Below, one piece after another: positions 57,631 through 64,000 of a stretch of 64,000 nt of DNA; the stretch's first letter is position 1; every line of letters begins with the position of its first letter. This stretch comes from Sphaerolaimus hirsutus. Taxonomy: Eukaryota; Nematoda; Chromadorea; Monhysterida; Sphaerolaimidae. Location of the stretch: contig OZ038450.1 of NCBI GenBank assembly GCA_964036195.1, forward strand, positions 13,022,701 to 13,086,700, read 5' to 3'. Below the pieces are notes generated by a model. That model saw only the letters and a program-made list of their open reading frames with translations, did not search any database and had not been told where the DNA came from. A program made the translations under genes and the position numbers.

Positions 57631-59445
57631 CAGGCTTGCAGCTCCCATTTTCGGTGTGTGAAAAATCGTGTGAATTTGGGAGCGTGTTAAATATTTTCTT
57701 TTGTCGGGCACGATACCCTGTATTTATTTACAATGTGCAGAATTCACACACATAATAATAACGGTACATATTGCTTGTGTGAAAAAGCTGGGTTCACATA
57801 GGGGTCAAATGACGACCACAGATGCATATGCATTAAATTGTTGATGTGTGATTTACGGGCACCCCATTAGTGTGTGAAAAAAATGTGTGTGAATTTAATG
57901 CTACTTCCAGTTCATTTTTTACTGTGTGAATGTGTGAATATCACAATTTTAAATACAATTGATGTGCCTAGTGGAGTGCTGCTTGTGCTTCCCCGTGCGT
58001 GTGTGCACCCGCACCACAAAAATTTTTTTTCTAACACTTTGCACCGAAATCTACCATATTTCATCTGAATATCAACCAAAAATATTCATAACTTCAATCC
58101 ACTCCACTATGGGAACATTCTGTGCAAAATATGATATCCTTTTTCACTAGTTTGTACCTTGAAAAGTTTCTTTTCGATGTGCCCAGTTTATCAATTTATA
58201 GAATGGAATGCAAAATCACATACTGACAGTGACTCAATAAATTTCACTATTCACTAATCATTTGAAAGTTGAGCCTATTCGCACATGCTGATTTTTGCCA
58301 CATTAATCCTGCCCCGATAATTTTCGGTTCCTATCATTTGATCTCTATTTTTCACCAATAAATCCCCCTCAAAACTTGACCACAGCCCCCCCCCCCACTT
58401 ACACAACATCAAACATGCCGATCCCCTTATGTCATAAAGAAATGGCATGTGCCCAGATTGTCGCTCCAAACACAAAGTCTAATCCCATGGGAAAATATAT
58501 TTTGATCACAACAATTAAACAACAGATGGCAATCTCAAGTGCCGCGATCTGAATTGATTTTTTTAGGAGCTTAAGAATAGTGCCATTCTTTTCATAATTG
58601 TGATTTTTTTTTATTAGTAAATCGAAATTTGCAAATGCAAATGGCAATGCAAATCGAAATTTTTTGTTTTTAGAGTTTGCAAGTTTTGGGTGTTCCAATT
58701 GAATAAAATATAAGATAATTAGTAATTCAAAGTGCTTAATTAGATAATTAACACTCTTTATTAATTAGTTAATTGATTAATTAACCCTTATTAATCACTT
58801 ATGTACTAAACATAATATAATTAGTACTAATACTTGATACTCTTAATCAATTAGTTAATTAATTCATTAACCCTCAATTTGTAGTTAATTAGGAATGTGC
58901 AGTTGATAGGTTACAAATGTAATTAGGTTGTTACATGCAGCATATTCACAATTAAAGCATGTTTTGATTAGTAAAAGGTGAGACAATTTATTTTTTCTCT
59001 TTCTCAGTTGTCAAAACACTCATACACTGTCACAATTTGGTCTTTTTCCAATTATCATTGACTTATCGCCTGCCGCAAAATACATTTCTTATGCCGAAAA
59101 ATATGAAATTCACACATTTTCACTTTTCTCTCTTACTGTGTGAAAATCACATTTTACCGAAAATGTCAAATATGCCCAGTGTGTGAATTTTTTAGCCGAC
59201 AAATCACAATCACGTAAGTGTAAATGATATTCACACAATATTTTTTTTCGGCGCGCCTGTTCTGTGTTAACGAGAATCTGTTTGTCCTACCGAAAACCCA
59301 TTTATGTGTTATTTTTTTGTGTGTGATTTGACCTCTTAGGTTAAGTAAACAAATGGTGTGCAATCGAAAAATGGCTGTAATTTTCGGTATTTTTTATGTG
59401 TGTGAATTGTAAATGTGAGAATGTGTGAATTCAGCTGCAACGCTG
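57631..59445. mobile_element. 1,815-bp hAT-like element present in one arm only
   Basis: Ends CAGGCTTGCAGCT and AGCTGCAACGCTG; exact 8-bp TSD CTGTGAAG (57623-57630, 59446-59453). The left arm has the empty site at 48250-48257. The body is rich in GTGTGAA words and, near 58700-58900, TTAATTAATTA words. No credible transposase ORF. Confidence 0.95.
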
Positions 59446-59461
59446 CTGTGAAGTGTGTAAA

Positions 59462-59893
59462 TTAAATTACTTTATTAACATAATTTAGATCATTTGAATA
59501 TGTAAAAAAGTTGGCTTTATCTTGTATAAACGTGTGCATATTTCGTGGACTTTGCTTGTCAAACGTGTAGGATATGATCGGCGAATAGTCGTTGGGCATC
59601 AAACACCTCTGGACATCTGCACGGTAGGCAGTAAAAAGTCCAGGTGATTCGCAGCACATATTTACAAATGCATGTCACACATGACCAACGGCTGCAATAA
59701 AGGCGGATGTGAGCCACGCTACGTGCTGGTTTAGGTAGTAGCTGTTGTGTGGTGCCATCGCATTTGCTGCAGATGTCCAGTGGTGTTTGATGTCCAATGG
59801 GCATAAACGTCCCGTGTTTGGGTGTTTGAAGTACTTGGTTAGTGAGTCTGTATAGCTGCGAGGTGTTGATAGCTTTTGCGGTGGTCGATTCAT
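59462..59893 (-). CDS. Hypothetical two-exon gene, right-arm copy
   Basis: Exon 1 is 59686-59893 and exon 2 is 59462-59616 on the minus strand, the same reading as 47810-48241. The donor here is GTCATG rather than GTAATG, a weaker match to consensus, so splicing may differ. Function unknown. Confidence 0.4.
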
Positions 59894-60320
59894 AGTCAGC
59901 ACTTTCGCTCAAATTTCCCGCAGTGAATAAAAATGCAAACTGTTATCTGTATAATTACCTGATTGAATTTGAATGACGAATGTGCGATCGTGGTTTCCGT
60001 GGATTAAAACAGTCGATAAAAAACTGCTTGATATTTTTATGTTCGGGAATCTGGACGATATGTTCGATTATTTTCGACATCGATTAAAATCCTCTGTATT
60101 CGGTGCGATATTTGTCATCCCAAACCTAATCCCGCTGTAAGTGGGAACACAAAGCCCAGAACCCACACTAGAATTATAAAACACGCGCCACTCGACGCCA
60201 AACTCCGCCTCTCCCAAAACCTCGACTCATTGTAATTCATTCAACCAGTATAATACCACATGGCAGAAATCACTTTCTAATGTGTATTCGTGTATATTCT
60301 CGCTCGAGCAACCGCTCGTC

Positions 60321-63300
60321 TCAGTCGTTGTATTGGGTCTTGTCCGAGTCCAGCCGGTTGTCCGTCTTTGGCGCGGACATGGGCTCCAGGGATGCGTCCA
60401 CGCTCATTGGCTGCGAGTGAAGGAGTGTTGCTGGGGAGGGTTTTGGTCCGGGATTTGTGGAAATTTGGTGGTGAACTAAAGTATTTCAAAAAATTGAAAA
60501 ACTTATTGGAAAAAGTTCGCAATTCGAAAAGGGTTTTTAAGAACGTTTTCCAAACGGTTTGCCATTGCCATTGATTGATTGGATTTGCCATTGGTTGAGT
60601 GAGCGATTTCTCCCTGGCACCAATTCTGCAAATGGATGGGTTGACTCGATTCAAGTAGCCTTGAGCTATTATTGTTGTTTTCGTTTACAAATTTGCTTGT
60701 CACTTTTAACCTCACTTTTCACCTAATTTTCACTTACTTCAAGTTCGATTATCACCACCACCTTTCTGGTCACTTTCCACTACACTTCGCGGAACTGGCA
60801 CCAGCTTTTTCGTTAGTACCTTAATAGCGGTGTTATACGGCACGGCCATTTCTACCTACCGTATAAACTCTAATATGACAGAAAAATACCCCCCCCCCCC
60901 CGCCCCCGGGGACTTATTCTAATACGGTATTAATCATCTTCACCCCCGACCTCACAGTTTTGCTACCGGCTTTGCCCTTGAGCCTGTCGCGCAGTCTGTT
61001 GGTGGGCGCGGTGCGCAGGTTCCACTCGTTGCCGCCCTTGGCTATGCTGCGCGCCTTGGGCGGCTTGCTGCTGGGCGGCGGCATGGTGTACTTGCTGGGC
61101 GGCGGCATGGTGTACTTGCTGCCGCGCGGCAGAGCCACCGACTTGGCCGGGGGCACTCTGCGATCGGTGCCGCTGGTAGTAAGATGCACTCGTTAAGTTG
61201 AGCATCGTTTTGACTATTTTTTGATGGTCGCCATTGATGGCCATTTTGTGGCGGAAATTTTCGAGGCTTTGAGCACTTTTGAGTTTGCAGGAATGATCAG
61301 TCCGTCAACTACTGTTGTCGGAGATCAAAAAAGATTGATTTAGCCCCACTAGTTGGATGTCAACTAAATTAGGGTTAATTATGAGACTTCAACTATGTGT
61401 TATGGCATAGGTAGTTAATTTTATGTAGTGACAGTAAATTTTCACTGTTTCTGTAAAGTGCGATGCTCTAAAAATGTTTTTTTTTGTGTTGTAGTTGACA
61501 TTAGCTGGCATTCAGTTGACAAAAATTTGCAATGTCGACCAGCTAGTAGGGTCCCGTTCTGGCAAAACTCAAATGTCCTTTCAGTACAGATTTATCAGTT
61601 GCGAAAATTTCGGCCGTAAACTAGTGTGAGCCACACTGCGATGTACTTACCCTGTGCCGGGTTCGCCGCGTGCTTTCCGCAGGTTCTCTGTCTGTGTTTT
61701 GGTCGTGTGTTGGCTCTTGGCCGACCGGTCGGTTTGCCTGCGAGACAATGGCGGGTGAACGATAAATGTGCCTACACACGCTAGTCTTCTACAGAATTAT
61801 CAAAAAAATTCGAACACTCGCACATAAACTTTGAATGCATTCCAATTGACCGGAATGGGTCATTTTTGATCTCCGTCAACAACGGTTGGCGGACAGTTCA
61901 TTCCGGTGAACTCATCTTCGTTCATAACTGATCAACGAGTTTTCAAATTTTGAAATTTCCGCAGAAAACTATAGGTAGGTAGTTGGCTTGGGGCCAATGG
62001 CAGTACAGAAAACACAAAGCGTGGCCGAGAGCTCACCCGGCCGTGTGCGTCGACTTTGTCTTGACGTGCGACGTGGACTTGCCCTCGGCGCCGGTCTCCT
62101 CCGTCTCGTCGCACTCGGTGCGCGCGATCACGCCCGCGTCGGACAGGTCGAGAGTCTCGCCGTGGCACAGCACCGTGAACGGATGGTCCTGCGCGTGGTG
62201 TGGGGTTGTAATGGGTAATTGCATCTGGTGGCAGTTCCGCAAAATGAGAAGTGAGAAGTAAAATGCCAAAGGCGAAGTATAAGCGCAAAGGCGAAGTGAA
62301 ATGGCAAGTAAATTGGCAAGTGAAATGGCGAAAGCGAAGAGAAATTACTTTTTATTTTTTTCTTCGCTTTTGCCAATTCACTTGCCGTTACACTTCGCCT
62401 TTGCGCTTTTACTTCGCCTTTGCAATTTCGCTTCTCATTTTGCGGAACTGGCCTCTGGTGGCAGTCCCGAGCCCTGTAAGGTGTGAAGTCAAGTGCCAAA
62501 TGTCGTACCAATTTTATCAATTGTCATGTAAAGTGTCAGGGAAAGTGCAGACATGCAAATGCGCTGCATACATTTTTTTGTGACATCACAAAAGACAATC
62601 GAAGTAAGTGTCTGTTTGGCCAGCGCTTTGTCGTGGCAGCAAAACGCAGACGGGTTCAGACTGTCGCCAGTGTGGTGACGCAATTCGTACAGTAGCTTTC
62701 AATCAAAAGATAGGAAAATTCAAAATTAACCCTTCACTCTGGAAAACTCAAATGCGTTTAAAGCTGATGCAATTATCAGCTTTTCAATGAATATTTGTCA
62801 AAATTTTCGTAGAAAACTAGTGTGTGTGTGGCAATCTTTATGTATTTATGTTCAGGCATACGATAATCCTCTGGTCTGGCCGTTCTTCGGTGAGCCTGTG
62901 CAGTTCCATCTTGACGTGGTTGTAGTGGCCGCTGGCGCCGGTGGTGAACGTGCCCCAGTGGATCGCCACCGAACGTTGCGACTCCAGGTTCACGTGCATC
63001 TGTGCGTGTGCTTTCGCGGGATTTCACATATTTATGATTGGGTGATGATGTAAAAGCGCCATGGCGCTTTTGGCGCTTGGCGTTCAAGTCCTGGCGCTTT
63101 TTACACCACTAGTGAGTATTCGGAGTATTCGTGATTCGGTCTAAGAAAAGGCTGAGATTTTTATGCGATTAATTTACGATACTTTGAAATGTGAGGGCAT
63201 TCGTCATGAGCGGGGTGCGGGTGCGTCGGTTTGCATGCGTTACCACTAGTGATGGAAAAGCTATAGGAAAATAAAATTGCCGCCTAACGCCACAGAAAAG

Positions 63301-64000
63301 AGTACCAAGGACATGGCGCTGGCGCTCTTTGGCGCTATTAAAAGGCTCCAGCGCCATGGAGCCATTATATAACTAATTACCACAATGACATGACGTTTTC
63401 TGCACGTTTCTGGTGGTGTGAGTGATATTACAAATTGATACCATGCCTCTGCATTTGTCACCTTAATCGCCTGTTCCACGTCGACGTGCACCGCGCCCAG
63501 GAACTTCTGTGGTTGTGCGCACCCGGCCGGTATCAGGCACAGATCGAATGGGCCGAAAAAATCGCCGATCTGCATGCGAATGCGATAAAACATTTTTTGC
63601 AAAGAAAAGATTTTTCCGTATTTCCTTTAAATACCCCCCCCCCTCGAATACCGTAAATACCTATTATTTATTACGATTCTTCCTGAAAATTTCTGGCGAA
63701 AAAATAACCCCCCTAAAATTTTCCACTCTGAAAAATAAACCCCCTGGGTGTATTTCTAGGAAATACGGTATTTAACACTAAACTCTTGAAATGAATCCGA
63801 CGACTCAAATACTGCTGCATGCAAAATTGAAAAACCACCTTCTTAAAAATGGCCTCGCAATATCCAGTGTCTCCGGCGAAGAACACTCGTCTACTGACGC
63901 CCACAACGGCCCAGCTGCACCAGAGCGACGCGTTCCTGTCGATCAAGCTCCGCTGCGACCAGTGCAGCGCGGGCAGGCACAGCACTATCACCCGGGCGTT
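60321..64000 (-). CDS. NAPEPLD: NAPE-PLD catalytic 3' half with a long novel tail
   Basis: N-acyl-phosphatidylethanolamine phospholipase D is a metallo-beta-lactamase-fold membrane enzyme that makes N-acylethanolamines. Minus-strand exons: 64000-63839 (open at the window edge), 63569-63462, 62999-62862, 62188-62037, 61737-61651, 61172-60944 and 60410-60321 (TGA 60321-60323). All have GT-AG introns and matching phases. Family blocks: LPALHWSQRSLIDRNASLWC, FFAGDTGYC, FGPFDLCLIPAGCAQPQKF, SVAIHWGTF, FTVLCHGETL. The His of ALHW, Asp of GDTGY and His of HWGTF sit at zinc-ligand positions of the mammalian enzyme. Mammalian NAPE-PLD ends soon after the HGES segment. Here about 170 residues of Lys/Ser/Thr/Pro-rich, probably disordered sequence follow, including a tandem SKYTMPPP repeat and a last exon ending SDKTQYND. 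Confidence 0.92.
60859..60927. mobile_element. 69-bp CCGTAT/ATACGG element
   Basis: CCGTATAAACTCTAATATG to ATTCTAATACGG with TA on both sides, 16 bp beyond the donor of the NAPE-PLD exon at 60944-61172. Confidence 0.75.
62230..62455. mobile_element. Foldback element GCAGTTCCGC with GGCGAAG words
   Basis: Inverted ends GCAGTTCCGCAAAATGAGAA and TTCTCATTTTGCGGAACTG; body of AAGGCGAAGTGAAATGGC words. It is in a NAPE-PLD intron. A CAGTCCCGAGCCCTGTAAGG piece of the fucosyltransferase foldback family follows at 62462. Confidence 0.7.
63042..63111. mobile_element. Miniature GGCGCC-word element
   Basis: GTGATGATGTAAAAGCGCC to GGCGCTTTTTACACCACTA, 70 bp: the same ends as the 1,210-bp element at 43723 with almost nothing between. 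It lies in a NAPE-PLD intron 43 bp upstream (in gene sense) of the HWGTF exon. Confidence 0.75.
63616..63768. mobile_element. CCGTAT-type element in NAPE-PLD intron
   Basis: CCGTATTTCCTTTAAATACC to GTATTTCTAGGAAATACGG, C-run body. Confidence 0.7.

Larger units (their letters stand above)
53436..60159. repeat. Right arm of palindrome IR2
   Basis: Reverse complement of 47544-52459 plus the 1,815-bp insertion at 57631-59445. It contains the in-frame ATG9 exons and the mirror copy of the hypothetical gene. Confidence 0.95.

Noticed and set aside
47544-60159. Palindrome as a simple echo of one molecule (missed adapter)
   Set aside because: The arms differ by a TSD-bounded 1.8-kb insertion, by substitutions and by coding indels, so they are not two readings of the same strand pair. 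Joined haplotypes remain possible.
1-64000. tRNA and rRNA genes
   Set aside because: I looked for cloverleaf-like B-box context and conserved rRNA blocks by eye and saw none. A covariance-model scan would be needed to exclude tRNA-derived repeats.

Overview
This is an animal (metazoan) genomic window, most likely from an invertebrate. Five spliced protein-coding genes with GT-AG introns can be read by eye: CLIP-170 (3' end, +), the alpha regulatory subunit of phosphorylase kinase (5' end, +), a GT11-type alpha-1,2-fucosyltransferase-like gene (+), ATG9 (3' part, +) and NAPE-PLD (3' part, -). A sixth, unrecognised two-exon gene is present in two inverted copies. Exons are short and often GC-rich, and introns and intergenic DNA are swollen by transposable elements. 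Two 200-base runs of N show that this is a scaffold. I cannot name the species from the sequence alone.

Layout. 1-2.4 kb: the last four CLIP-170 exons. 2.4-5 kb: intergenic DNA with two mobile elements. 5-7.8 kb: the first five exons of phosphorylase kinase alpha, whose continuation is not seen. 8-13.9 kb: repeats. 14-17 kb: the fucosyltransferase-like gene, with three short foldback elements lying exactly at its exon borders. 19.6-41.3 kb: almost entirely nested non-autonomous DNA transposons. 41.3-47.5 kb: an inverted copy of 14.2-19.6 kb. 47.5-60.2 kb: a large palindrome with a 976-bp loop. Its right arm carries ATG9 exons in frame and its left arm carries a frameshifted mirror copy of ATG9. 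60.3-64 kb: the NAPE-PLD catalytic 3' half plus an unusual long C-terminal tail.

The dominant theme is mobile DNA. At least fifteen insertions have exact 8-bp target-site duplications and TAGGG- or CAGGG-type ends, the signature of the hAT superfamily. Many carry bodies built almost wholly from one short word (GGGATC, GGTCCC, CGATAT, GGAAAACGG, CCGTACCG, GGCGCC, GTGTGAA and others) in inverted orientation. A second group begins CCGTAT, ends ATACGG and duplicates TA. No transposase gene is recognisable. Several families with unrelated ends share one palindromic motif, GCGCGCAAGCGCGC. Both large inverted duplications have a breakpoint in the middle part of a foldback element. Insertions present in one arm and absent from the other give empty-site proof of mobility.

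The host genes have unrelated roles: microtubule plus-end tracking, glycogenolysis control, fucosylation, autophagosome membrane supply and N-acylethanolamine synthesis. There is no operon-like logic; they are neighbours only.
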